From positions 682,001 through 746,000 of the forward strand of contig NZ_RKHQ01000002.1 of assembly GCF_003751805.1 (NCBI RefSeq): a stretch of DNA of 64,000 nucleotides, read 5' to 3'. The translations under genes and the position numbers were made by a program. The notes below the pieces were generated by a model. That model was not told the origin of the DNA, ran no database searches, and saw only the letters and a list, made by a program, of their open reading frames with translations. Shown piece by piece: positions 38,199 to 45,586 of this stretch (position 1 is the stretch's first letter; each line of letters starts with the position of its first letter). This DNA is from Salana multivorans (GTDB taxonomy: Bacteria > Actinomycetota > Actinomycetes > Actinomycetales > Beutenbergiaceae).

Positions 38199-38489
38199 GC
38201 CCGTCACGAGCTCCGGACGCGCCTCACGCGCAAGATTCCGCGGTTCCAGAGCGTGTCATCGACGCGGCGCCGGGGTGGTCACGACGCCCCGGCGCTCCCG
38301 CGTCACAAAAGGGCTCCGACCGGTGCCGCGACGGCCCCCGCCGAGGCGGCGCCGGGCCGCGCGGGCACCGTCCCAGCGCCGGTCGCCGACCGACGGCGCG
38401 GCCGGAGGGGCGCCGTCACGCAGCCGTCGACCAACCGGCCGCCACGAGCCGGCCGCGCGCCGATCGCGGGCCGGGTCGTTGACGTGCGG
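38199..38489. other. Non-coding stretch between ctaC and FKBP gene
   Basis: No gene is seen. A 9-nt GC stem (38267-38275 with 38287-38295, 11-nt loop) may end the FKBP transcript coming from the right, although it is nearly 200 nt past that stop. Confidence 0.35.
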
Positions 38490-39476
38490 TCAGCCCGCGG
38501 CCGGGATGCTGGCGACGATGTCGGCCACGACGGCCAGCGCCTGGGACTCCTCGGAGTCCTGGCTGGCCGGGACCTGGACGAGCACGCGCGAGCCGACGTG
38601 CGCGCCGACGAAGGAGTCGAACACCGACCCGCTGCCGACGGGGAGCGACTGCACGCCGGACCCACCGAGCGTCCGCCACGAGCTCTCGGAGTCGGCGTTG
38701 TCCCAGGTCGTGAGCGTGTACTGGAAGAACAGGGTGTCGCCCTCGGCGATCGTGGCGCCCGTGCCGCCCGCCAGCACCGTGCCGGTCAGCTCGGCCGGCG
38801 CGGCGCTGCCGTCCGCGACCGTGACGGCCGTGACCGGCTCGCCCAGCTCGCCGTCCCAGGTCACCGGGACCTCCGCACCGGTCGGCGTCGCGTCGGCCTC
38901 GCCGAGCGCGTCGAGCGAGGTGGCGGCGATGACGTCGACGACGAAGACGATCGTGTCGTCCGCGCCGATCGACCCGTCGGAGGAGCCGCCGACCGGACCG
39001 TAGCCGAGCTCCGGCGGGATGGTGATGAGGATCCGCGACCCGACGTGCTGCCCCTCGAGCCCGATGCCCCAGCCGGTGATGAGGCTGGCGAGCCCCGACC
39101 CGAGCGGCGTGCCGCGGTCGTAGGAGTTGTCGAAGGGGGTGTCGGAGCCCCACACGGCGCCGTAGTAGTTGGCGGTGACGTAGTCGTCGGCCGTGATCTC
39201 GGGTCCGTCGCCCTCGCTCGCGACGGCGACCTGGAGCCCGGCGGGCGCCGTGTCGCTCCCGAACGTGAGCGTCGGCTTCTCGCCGAACTCTCCGCTCGCC
39301 TCGAACCCGACGTCGGAGCCGGCGACGGTGGCCTCCTGGGTCGGCGTCGAGGCCGACGCCGACGGGCTGCCCGAGGCGCTCGGGGAGGACTCGGTGCCCT
39401 CGTCGCTCGCGCACGCGGCGAGCAGGGAGGCTGCCGCGAGGGCAGAGATGACGGCGATGACGGGGTGACGGCGCAC
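38490..39476 (-). CDS. FKBP-type peptidyl-prolyl isomerase lipoprotein, two domains
   Basis: The 328-residue exported protein has a lipobox LLAAC (Cys near 22) and a Ser/Ala-rich stalk. The first FKBP domain (about residues 95-195) has YVTANYYGAVWGSDTPFDNS, GWGIGLEGQHVGSRILITIP and ELGYGP; the second (about 225-325) keeps the fold (FFQYTLTTWDN, FVGAHVGSRVLVQVP) but lacks several active-site residues and is probably degenerate. It may assist folding of exported proteins. GTG 39476 follows AAGGAG. It is upstream of ctaC on the same strand but separated by 300 bp. Confidence 0.88.
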   Translation of the reverse strand: MRRHPVIAVISALAAASLLAACASDEGTESSPSASGSPSASASTPTQEATVAGSDVGFEASGEFGEKPTLTFGSDTAPAGLQVAVASEGDGPEITADDYVTANYYGAVWGSDTPFDNSYDRGTPLGSGLASLITGWGIGLEGQHVGSRILITIPPELGYGPVGGSSDGSIGADDTIVFVVDVIAATSLDALGEADATPTGAEVPVTWDGELGEPVTAVTVADGSAAPAELTGTVLAGGTGATIAEGDTLFFQYTLTTWDNADSESSWRTLGGSGVQSLPVGSGSVFDSFVGAHVGSRVLVQVPASQDSEESQALAVVADIVASIPAAG

Positions 39477-39663
39477 GGAGCTCCTTGCGGTGGCACCGTC
39501 GCTGTGACGGCGCGTGGGTGGTTCGGTCGTGGGACGGCGCGGGTCCGCCGCGCAGGATCCCAGGTCTACCCGACGCACCTGGACGCGACCTGTGAGGGCG
39601 ATGGGGTTCAGATGGGGGCAGCGGGCGGCGCCGCGCGTGCGCGGCCCGCCCGAGGCGGATCGA

Positions 39664-40035
39664 CTAGCTGAACGAGTCGCCGCAGGCGCAGGAGCCCTGG
39701 GCGTTCGGGTTGTCGATCGTGAAGCCCTGCTTGGCGATGGTGTCGGCGAAGTCGATCGTCGCGCCGGCGAGGTAGGGCACGCTCATCCGGTCCACGACGA
39801 CCTCGACGCCGTCGAAGTCGCGCACGACGTCGCCGTCGAGCAGGCGCTCGTCGAAGTAGAGCTGGTAGATGAGGCCGGAGCAGCCGCCGGGCTGGACCGC
39901 GATCCGCAGCCGCAGGTCGTCCCGGCCCTCCTGCTCCAGGAGCGAGCGGACCTTGGCCGCCGCGACCTCGGTGAGGCCGACCTCGTGGGTCGGCTCGACG
40001 ATCGTCTCGCCCGCGCTCTCAGTGGTCTGCGTCAT
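39664..40035 (-). CDS. erpA: Iron-sulfur cluster insertion protein (ErpA/HesB type)
   Basis: The 123-residue A-type carrier delivers Fe-S clusters to target proteins. The three cluster cysteines are in VQPGGCSGLIYQL and SCACGDSF (C-x(n)-C-G-C pattern). A GAGGAGC ribosome site precedes ATG 40035; TACCCT on the minus strand (plus 40097-40102) may be its -10. It matches Rv2204c, and its neighbour to the right matches Rv2205c, preserving order. Confidence 0.93.
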   Translation of the reverse strand: MTQTTESAGETIVEPTHEVGLTEVAAAKVRSLLEQEGRDDLRLRIAVQPGGCSGLIYQLYFDERLLDGDVVRDFDGVEVVVDRMSVPYLAGATIDFADTIAKQGFTIDNPNAQGSCACGDSFS

Positions 40036-40154
40036 GGCTGCTCCTCACGCACCTCTCGGGTCGGGCCGTCGCCTGGGCGGCGCGGTCCCCTCACTCAAGG
40101 GTACGTCGCCCGGGACGGACGGGGATGTCGCGCCGGTCACGTTCGCTCTCGGCG

Positions 40155-41366
40155 TCACCAGCGCCACGCCGCGCCCTGGCGCCGTCCCGCCGCCTCGATC
40201 CCGTCCTCGTCGCCGGGCACGGACGCCGCGGCGGAGACCCCGTGCGGCGCGCCGGCCCGCCGGTCGAGCGTGCCGGTGCGCCCGAGCGCGAGGGCCGCTG
40301 CTCCCTGCGCGCGCGCCACCGCGGAGACCGCGCCGAGCACGCCGCGGTCCGCCTCGAGCGGGTCCACCCGATCGGACAGGCTGACGGCGAGGTCGATCTC
40401 CCCGGCGCGCCCCGCGAGCCCCGTCTCGGCCGCGACGAACGCCGCGCCCGACACGACCCGCCCGCCGAGCGCCAGCACGGCGAGGCCGAGCCCGCCGCCC
40501 GCACCCGAGCCGGGGACGGCACTCGCGCGCGGCGCCACGCCCTCCCCCGCCAGCAGGTCGGGCCGGCGGCTGCGGGCGGCAGCGTCGGCGAGCGTCCGCT
40601 CGGTCGGGGCGAGCGCCGCGTCCCAGGCGGCCGCCGTCTCCTGGCCCACGAGCCCCCCGAGCGCGGACGCCGCCCCGCGCAGACCCCGTGCGGTCCGGTC
40701 GCTCGCCGCGGCGAGGACGAGCTCCGTCCCGACCAGCGCGGCTCGCGCGTCCGTGACGATCTCGTCGAGCGCATCGCTCCCGACGGCGGTTCCGGGCACG
40801 CCCGGAGCTCCCGCCTCGCGAGCACCAGCATCGAGCGCCCCCGACGCGAGCGCCCCCGCGTCGAGGCCGCCGAGCGCGGCGAGGAACCCGACGCCCAGGT
40901 CGAGCAGCTCGGCGTCGCCGCAGCCGACGACGACCCGTCGCGCGCCCGTCGCCGCGGCCGCGAGGACGAGCTGCCCCACGCCGAACGACGTCCTCCGCGC
41001 CACCGCGTCGGGACCGTCGCGCGACACGCCGGACTCGTCGCGCGACACGTCGGGCACGTCGGACGCGCCGTCCGGGTCGATCACCGACCCGAGCACGTCG
41101 ACGGCCTGCACGTAGGCCGTGCCGTCGACGAGGAGGATCAGCGCCGGCAGCGACCGGGCGCCGTCGCGGTCGAGGACGGGCACGACCACCCGCTCGCCGC
41201 CGCGCGCGGACTCGATCGCGTCGAGCAGGTCGTGTCCAGCGTCCGAGCACACCACGCCCACCACCTCGGCCTCGGGGTTGCCCGCCAGCCAGCCGCGGCG
41301 CAGCGCCGCGAGCGCGCGGGTCGCCGGGACGTCACCGACGCGCGCCGCGCCGAGCAGGACACGCAC
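40155..41366 (-). CDS. Glycerate kinase family protein
   Basis: The 403-residue protein has the C-terminal glycerate kinase signature [21 protein letters not shown] and AGEIDLAVSLSDRVDP, with a second Rossmann-like half at the N-terminus (VLLGAARVGDV, VVVGCGDAELLDLGVGFL). The expected reaction is phosphorylation of glycerate. Residues about 165-200 are an Ala/Gly-rich insertion. It follows the M20 peptidase gene by 6 nt on the same strand, so it is co-transcribed. Equivalent to Rv2205c by position. Confidence 0.8.
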   Translation of the reverse strand: MRVLLGAARVGDVPATRALAALRRGWLAGNPEAEVVGVVCSDAGHDLLDAIESARGGERVVVPVLDRDGARSLPALILLVDGTAYVQAVDVLGSVIDPDGASDVPDVSRDESGVSRDGPDAVARRTSFGVGQLVLAAAATGARRVVVGCGDAELLDLGVGFLAALGGLDAGALASGALDAGAREAGAPGVPGTAVGSDALDEIVTDARAALVGTELVLAAASDRTARGLRGAASALGGLVGQETAAAWDAALAPTERTLADAAARSRRPDLLAGEGVAPRASAVPGSGAGGGLGLAVLALGGRVVSGAAFVAAETGLAGRAGEIDLAVSLSDRVDPLEADRGVLGAVSAVARAQGAAALALGRTGTLDRRAGAPHGVSAAASVPGDEDGIEAAGRRQGAAWRW

Positions 41367-41372
41367 GACGCC

Positions 41373-42812
41373 TCAGTCCGACCGGTCGCTCGCCGCACCG
41401 ATGGCGGCCAGCAGGATCGCCTCGGCCGTCGTCGCCCGCGCCAGCTCACCGAGGTGGACGGACTCGTCCGCTCCGTGCGCGCGCGAGTCGGGGTCCTCGA
41501 CGCCGGTGATGAGGATGGTCGCCTCGGGTGCGAGGTCGAGCAGGTCCGCGATGAACGGGATCGAGCCACCGACCCCCGTGTCGACGGGCCGCACCCCCCA
41601 GGCCGCCTCGAAGGCCGCCCGCGCGAGCGCCATCGCCGGAGCGTCGCCCGGGGCCAGGAACGCCGTGCCCCGCTCCCCCGGCGTCACGCTGACGCGAGCG
41701 CCGAACGGGGCGTTCCCGAGCAGGTGGGCCGTGAGCGCCTCCTCGGCCGCGACCGGGTCCTGGCCCGGCGCGACCCGCAGGCTCAGCTTGGCGCGGGCCG
41801 TGTGCCGGATCGTGTTCGAGGAGTGCGCGATGCTCGGCGCGTCGATCCCGATGACGGCCAGCGCGGGCTGCCGCCACAGCCGCGCGGCGAGCGCGCCCCG
41901 CCCGGCGAGCCGGACGCCGTCGAGCACCCCGGCCTCGGCGCGCAGCTCGGCCTCGGGGTAGTCGACGTCCGCCTCGTCGGAGGTGACGAGGCCCGCGATC
42001 GCGACCGCCCCGTCGTCGTCGTGCAGCGTCGCGACGAGCCGGGACAGCAGCGTGAGCGCGTCGAGGACGGGGCCGCCGAACATGCCCGAGTGGACGGCGT
42101 GGTCGAGGACGTCCACCTGGACCTCGACGTCGACCAGCCCGCGCAGGGACGTCGTGAGTGCCGGGATGCCGACCTTCCAGTTCGTCGAGTCGGCGACGAC
42201 CACGACGTCGGCCGCGAGCTCCTCCGCGTGCGCCCGCAGGAAGGGCGCGAACGTCGGGGAGCCGATCTCCTCCTCGCCCTCGACGAAGACGGTGACGGAT
42301 ACCGGCCACTCCTCGCCGTACGTCGCGCCGATGGCGCGCAGCGCGCCGACGTGGGCGACGACGCCGGCCTTGTCGTCGGCCGCCCCGCGACCGAACAGTC
42401 GCTCGCCCACCCGGTGCGGCTCGAACGGCTCGGTGCTCCAGCCCTCGCCGGGCGGCTGGACGTCGTGGTGCGCGTAGAGCAGCACGTGCGGCGCACCGTC
42501 CGGTCCGGCACGGTGGCCAAGGACGGCCGGGCGACCGCCGGGCACGCGGGTGACCCGCACCTGCGTCAGGCCGGCGTCGCGCAGCAGGTCGGCGACGGCG
42601 GCAGCGCTCCGCTCGACGTGCTCCTGCTCGAATGCGGGAGCCGAGACGGACGGGATGCGCACGAGCGCCTCCAGCTCGCCGACGAGCGAGCCGAACGCGT
42701 CGTCGACGGCGGCGCGGAGCCGGTCGACGGACTGGCGCGTCAGGGGAAGCCCCTCGAGGGAGGAGGGGGCGGGACGGTCGGGCACGGGCTGGGTCGGGCT
42801 GTCGCTGGGCAC
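41373..42812 (-). CDS. M20-family dipeptidase
   Basis: The 479-residue zinc peptidase has metal-site motifs LLYAHHDVQPPGEGW, GRGAADDKAGVVAHVGALRA and VFVEGEEEIGSP, with the dimerisation-domain histidine in DHAVHSGMFGG and the last ligand in DSRAHGADESVHL. It resembles actinobacterial dipeptidases such as DapE2 (Rv2141c), not succinyl-diaminopimelate desuccinylase in the strict sense. GTG 42812 is preceded by TAGGTT at 6 nt. Divergent from the DUF3043 gene. It interrupts the Rv2205c-Rv2206 order. Confidence 0.88.
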   Translation of the reverse strand: MPSDSPTQPVPDRPAPSSLEGLPLTRQSVDRLRAAVDDAFGSLVGELEALVRIPSVSAPAFEQEHVERSAAAVADLLRDAGLTQVRVTRVPGGRPAVLGHRAGPDGAPHVLLYAHHDVQPPGEGWSTEPFEPHRVGERLFGRGAADDKAGVVAHVGALRAIGATYGEEWPVSVTVFVEGEEEIGSPTFAPFLRAHAEELAADVVVVADSTNWKVGIPALTTSLRGLVDVEVQVDVLDHAVHSGMFGGPVLDALTLLSRLVATLHDDDGAVAIAGLVTSDEADVDYPEAELRAEAGVLDGVRLAGRGALAARLWRQPALAVIGIDAPSIAHSSNTIRHTARAKLSLRVAPGQDPVAAEEALTAHLLGNAPFGARVSVTPGERGTAFLAPGDAPAMALARAAFEAAWGVRPVDTGVGGSIPFIADLLDLAPEATILITGVEDPDSRAHGADESVHLGELARATTAEAILLAAIGAASDRSD

Positions 42813-42818
42813 AGGGAG

Positions 42819-42824
42819 AACCTA
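42819..42824 (-). promoter_or_regulatory. -10 element of leaderless M20 peptidase transcript
   Basis: TAGGTT on the minus strand ends 6 nt before GTG 42812. It lies 10 bp from the opposite -10 at 42835-42840, so the two promoters overlap. Confidence 0.55.
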
Positions 42825-42834
42825 CCGACTCGAC

Positions 42835-42840
42835 TACCCT
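42835..42840 (+). promoter_or_regulatory. -10 element of leaderless DUF3043 transcript
   Basis: TACCCT ends 6 nt before GTG 42847. Confidence 0.55.
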
Positions 42841-42846
42841 GGAGCG

Positions 42847-43485
42847 GTGCTCGGACGCAAGAAGGACCAGACTGCCCCCGAGGTCGTGCCGCAGGCGCAG
42901 GACGCCCCCGCCTCCACGATCTCCTCCGCCGACGTCGAGACCGCTGCCGGCGGTGTGACGTCCTCGGGGAAGGGCCGCCCGACGCCCCGGCGCAGGGAGG
43001 CGGAGTCGAAGAACCGGCGTCCGCTCGTCGTCAACGACCCGAAGGCGGCCCGCGCGGCGCAGCGCAAGGCGAACGCCGAGGCCCGCCAGCGGATGAACGA
43101 GGCGATGGTCACGGGCGACGAGAAGCACCTGCCGGCCCAGCACCGCGGCGAGCAGCGCCGCTACATCCGCGACTACGTCGACGCCCGCTGGTCGCTCGGG
43201 GAGTTCTTCCTCCCGATCGCCTTCGTCTTCGTCATCGCGACGTTCGTCTTCGGCAACGATGCCCGCTTCGCGCTGCCGCTGCTGCTCGCGCTCTACGGCC
43301 TGGTCGGCGTCGCCGTGGTCGACGCCGTGCTCGTCGGCCGACGGATCCGCAAGCAGCTCACCGCGAAGTACGGTGCGGACCGGGTCCAGAAGGGCGGCGT
43401 CATGTACGCCGTGCTCCGCTCGTTCCAGCTCCGCCCGACGCGCATGCCCAAGCCGCAGAACAAGCGCGGCGAGTACCCGAGCTGA
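42847..43485 (+). CDS. DUF3043 membrane protein
   Basis: The 212-residue protein has a polar, basic N-terminal half (VLGRKKDQTAPE start, KAARAAQRKANAEARQRM) with the family segment YIRDYVDARWSLGEFFLP, two transmembrane helices (about 115-135 and 140-160), and a basic C-terminus ending KPQNKRGEYPS. The family is actinobacterial and of unknown function (Rv2206 by position). The C-terminal segment LRSFQLRPTRMPKP is conserved in the family. Confidence 0.85.
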   Translation: MLGRKKDQTAPEVVPQAQDAPASTISSADVETAAGGVTSSGKGRPTPRRREAESKNRRPLVVNDPKAARAAQRKANAEARQRMNEAMVTGDEKHLPAQHRGEQRRYIRDYVDARWSLGEFFLPIAFVFVIATFVFGNDARFALPLLLALYGLVGVAVVDAVLVGRRIRKQLTAKYGADRVQKGGVMYAVLRSFQLRPTRMPKPQNKRGEYPS

Positions 43486-43487
43486 TC

Positions 43488-43513
43488 CTCGGCCGGCCGG
43501 CCGGCCGGCCGAG
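43488..43513. terminator. 26-bp perfect GC palindrome between DUF3043 gene and pyrD
   Basis: Positions 43488-43500 and 43501-43513 are exact complements (CTCGGCCGGCCGG). It sits between the convergent stops at 43485 and 43554 and could form a hairpin with a few central bases unpaired. Confidence 0.55.
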
Positions 43514-43553
43514 CCGGCCCGGTTCGATCGGCCCGTCCCGGGGCGGCGCGTCC

Positions 43554-44603
43554 TCAGTCCGTGCTCGCCCGACGGTTGAGCGCGCGCGCCATGGCCCCCG
43601 GCCAGGCCGGCCCGCTGTAGATGAAGGCCGTGTAGGCCTGCACGAGATCGGCTCCGGCGTCGAGCAGGGCGACGGCGTCCTCCGGCGCGGAGATGCCGCC
43701 GACGCCGATGACGACGCGCTCGGGTCCCAGCTCGCTGCGGACGATCCGCACGACCTCGAGCGCTCGCGCCCGCACGGGCGGCCCCGACAGCCCGCCGGGG
43801 CCGAAGTCGTGGTCGATGGTCGTGTTGGTGGCCACCACCCCGGCGAGGTCGAGCTCGGCGACGAGGTCGCACACGGCGCGGACGTCGTCGTCGGACAGGT
43901 CGGGCGCGATCTTGACCAGCACCGGGACGCGGCGACGAGCCGACGCGTCGGCCGCGAGCTGCGCTGCCTCGAGGATCGGCCGAAGGGAGTCGACGGCCTG
44001 CAGGTCCCGCAGGCCCGGCGTGTTCGGGCTGGAGACGTTGACGACGAGGTAGTCGGCGTAGCGGGCCAGGGCGGACGCCGACAGCGCGTAGTCCTGGGCC
44101 GCGTGCTCGGGCGGCGTCGCCTTCGTCTTGCCGATGTTGACGCCGACGACGGCGGCCGCGCCCCACCGCGTGCGCCGCAGCCGCGCGAGTCGGGCCGCGA
44201 CCGCCGCCGACCCGGAGTTGTTGAAGCCCATCCGGTTGACCAGGGCGCGCTCGCCGACCCGGCGCCACAGCCGCGGCGGCTCGTTGCCGGGCTGGGCGTG
44301 CGCCGTCACCGTCCCGATCTCGACGTGGGAGAACCCGAGCGCCGTGAGTCCGCGGACCATCCGGGCCTCCTTGTCGAACCCGGCGGCCGCCCCGAGCGGG
44401 GAGGAGAGGTGGCGGCCGAACAGCTCGAGCGACCCCGGGGCACCGGTCCGGCCGGTCCGGCCGAAGGTCGCGGCCATGAGGGCCCGGGTCGGCGCGAACC
44501 GTCCCGCGAGCTCGATCGCGCGTGCCGCGTGGTGGTGCGCCGACTCGGGGTCCATCCGCACGAAGACGGTGCGGAACAGGGCGGTGTAGAGGGGGTGGGC
44601 CAC
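43554..44603 (-). CDS. pyrD: Dihydroorotate dehydrogenase (quinone), class 2
   Basis: The 349-residue flavoenzyme oxidises dihydroorotate to orotate and passes electrons to menaquinone. The N-terminal helix (HPLYTALFRTVFVRMDPESA) marks the membrane-associated class 2. FMN and substrate motifs are LGAAAGFDKEARMVRGLTAL, NRMGFNNSG, NVSSPNTPGLR with the catalytic serine, and VGVGGISAPEDA. GTG 44603 is preceded by TAGGTT at 7 nt; a TTG at 44612 is the alternative. Confidence 0.94.
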   Translation of the reverse strand: MAHPLYTALFRTVFVRMDPESAHHHAARAIELAGRFAPTRALMAATFGRTGRTGAPGSLELFGRHLSSPLGAAAGFDKEARMVRGLTALGFSHVEIGTVTAHAQPGNEPPRLWRRVGERALVNRMGFNNSGSAAVAARLARLRRTRWGAAAVVGVNIGKTKATPPEHAAQDYALSASALARYADYLVVNVSSPNTPGLRDLQAVDSLRPILEAAQLAADASARRRVPVLVKIAPDLSDDDVRAVCDLVAELDLAGVVATNTTIDHDFGPGGLSGPPVRARALEVVRIVRSELGPERVVIGVGGISAPEDAVALLDAGADLVQAYTAFIYSGPAWPGAMARALNRRASTD

Positions 44604-44610
44604 GACGTCC

Positions 44611-44616
44611 AACCTA
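44611..44616 (-). promoter_or_regulatory. -10 element of leaderless pyrD transcript
   Basis: TAGGTT on the minus strand ends 7 nt before GTG 44603; it overlaps the stop region of the upstream membrane protein gene. Confidence 0.5.
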
Positions 44617-44624
44617 CTGCGACG

Positions 44625-45083
44625 CTACTGCCGCGCGATGCGCGCCGGGTCCGAGCGCATCAGCCAGGCGATCCCGAGGAACGGCAGCACGAGCGGGACG
44701 TACCCGTAGCCCTGGCCCAGGTGCGACCACACCGTCGCCTCGGGGAAGTCCTCCGGGCGGAGGAAGGACCACAGGCCGACCGTGAGGACGCCGACCAGCT
44801 CGACGAGGACGGCGGCCCAGGCGATCCGCCTCATCCGGACGCCGTTGTGCGCCAGCGCGATCGTGGCGACGACGTAGATGACGGCGGCGACGAGCGAGAG
44901 CCAGTACGCGAGCGGCGCCTCCTCGGGCTTGGTGAGGAGCTGGTAGACGGACCGCGCCGTCGCGGCCAGCGCGAGGATGCCGTAGACGAGGACGAGGGCC
45001 CGTCCGGCACCGTAGGCGCGCGGCCGCGGGTCCGCGGGCTCGGGGTGGGGCGGGGTCACGGCGTCAGGAGGCTCGGTCGACAC
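44625..45083 (-). CDS. Hypothetical four-helix membrane protein
   Basis: The 152-residue protein is not assigned to a named family. A Pro/Glu-rich cytoplasmic start (VSTEPPDAVTPPHPEP) is followed by four hydrophobic helices (ALVLVYGILALAATARS, LAYWLSLVAAVIYVVATIAL, IAWAAVLVELVGVLTVGLW and VPLVLPFLGIAWLM). The order resembles small integral membrane proteins that often sit beside pyrD in actinobacteria. GTG 45083 is preceded by GATGAT at 6 nt; ATG 45101 is in frame. Nine nucleotides separate its stop from the pyrD promoter. Confidence 0.65.
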   Translation of the reverse strand: MSTEPPDAVTPPHPEPADPRPRAYGAGRALVLVYGILALAATARSVYQLLTKPEEAPLAYWLSLVAAVIYVVATIALAHNGVRMRRIAWAAVLVELVGVLTVGLWSFLRPEDFPEATVWSHLGQGYGYVPLVLPFLGIAWLMRSDPARIARQ

Positions 45084-45089
45084 CGGCTC

Positions 45090-45095
45090 ATCATC
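45090..45095 (-). promoter_or_regulatory. Possible -10 element of four-helix membrane protein gene
   Basis: GATGAT on the minus strand ends 6 nt before GTG 45083; the first base departs from TANNNT. Confidence 0.35.
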
Positions 45096-45135
45096 CCGCA
45101 CCCGAGGGGCGGGGTGCGTGCCGGACCACGCCGGG

Positions 45136-45489
45136 CTAGCCGAGCCAGATCTGCCAGATCCGGACCTGGAGCACGACGACGACCACGCACACCACCGCCA
45201 GGACGACCGAGCTCCACCGCGTCCGCTCGACGAACGCCCAGGCGAACGCCACCGGCAGCAGGACGAGCTGCGTCACCAGGTAGCCCCACAGGAGCATCGG
45301 GTCGGCGCTCGTCGCGCCGTTCGACATGCCGACCGCGACCACGACGGTCTGCACGACGAGCGCGAGCTCGACCACGCCGATCGCCGGCACCTGCGACCCG
45401 ACCATCGGCTGGTCGCGGACGGCGCGGAGCCCGGCCCACGCCCCGAGCAGCAGCGCGAGCAGACCGACGACCAGGAGGAGCGGGAGCAC
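45136..45489 (-). CDS. Hypothetical small four-helix membrane protein
   Basis: The 117-residue protein consists almost wholly of four hydrophobic segments (LPLLLVVGLLALLLGAW, VVELALVVQTVVVAVGM, LLWGYLVTQLVLLPVAF and VVLAVVCVVVVVLQV). No family is recognised. GTG 45489 is fixed by TAGGGT 6 nt upstream. It precedes another small membrane protein and pyrD on the same strand and may be part of that unit. Confidence 0.65.
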   Translation of the reverse strand: MLPLLLVVGLLALLLGAWAGLRAVRDQPMVGSQVPAIGVVELALVVQTVVVAVGMSNGATSADPMLLWGYLVTQLVLLPVAFAWAFVERTRWSSVVLAVVCVVVVVLQVRIWQIWLG

Positions 45490-45495
45490 GCGACA

Positions 45496-45501
45496 ACCCT
45501 A
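45496..45501 (-). promoter_or_regulatory. -10 element of leaderless small membrane protein gene
   Basis: TAGGGT on the minus strand ends 6 nt before GTG 45489. Confidence 0.55.
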
Positions 45502-45550
45502 GGGCGGCCGGAGCCGCGGTGGACGGCGACTCCTGACGGGCGGCGGACCG

Positions 45551-45580
45551 TTGACGGCTGTAACGATTCACTCCTACCGT
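45551..45580 (+). promoter_or_regulatory. Promoter of GH78 gene (-35 TTGACG, -10 TACCGT)
   Basis: TTGACG (45551-45556) and TACCGT (45575-45580) are 18 bp apart; the -10 ends 6 nt before GTG 45587, so the transcript starts at the codon. This is the clearest complete promoter in the window. Confidence 0.75.
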
Positions 45581-45586
45581 GATCCC

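Noticed and set aside
40125-45536. A very long open frame on the plus strand over erpA, glycerate kinase, peptidase and pyrD genes
   Set aside because: It is antisense to four recognised genes and its translation is Arg/Asp/Gly-rich without any motif; such frames are common at this GC content.
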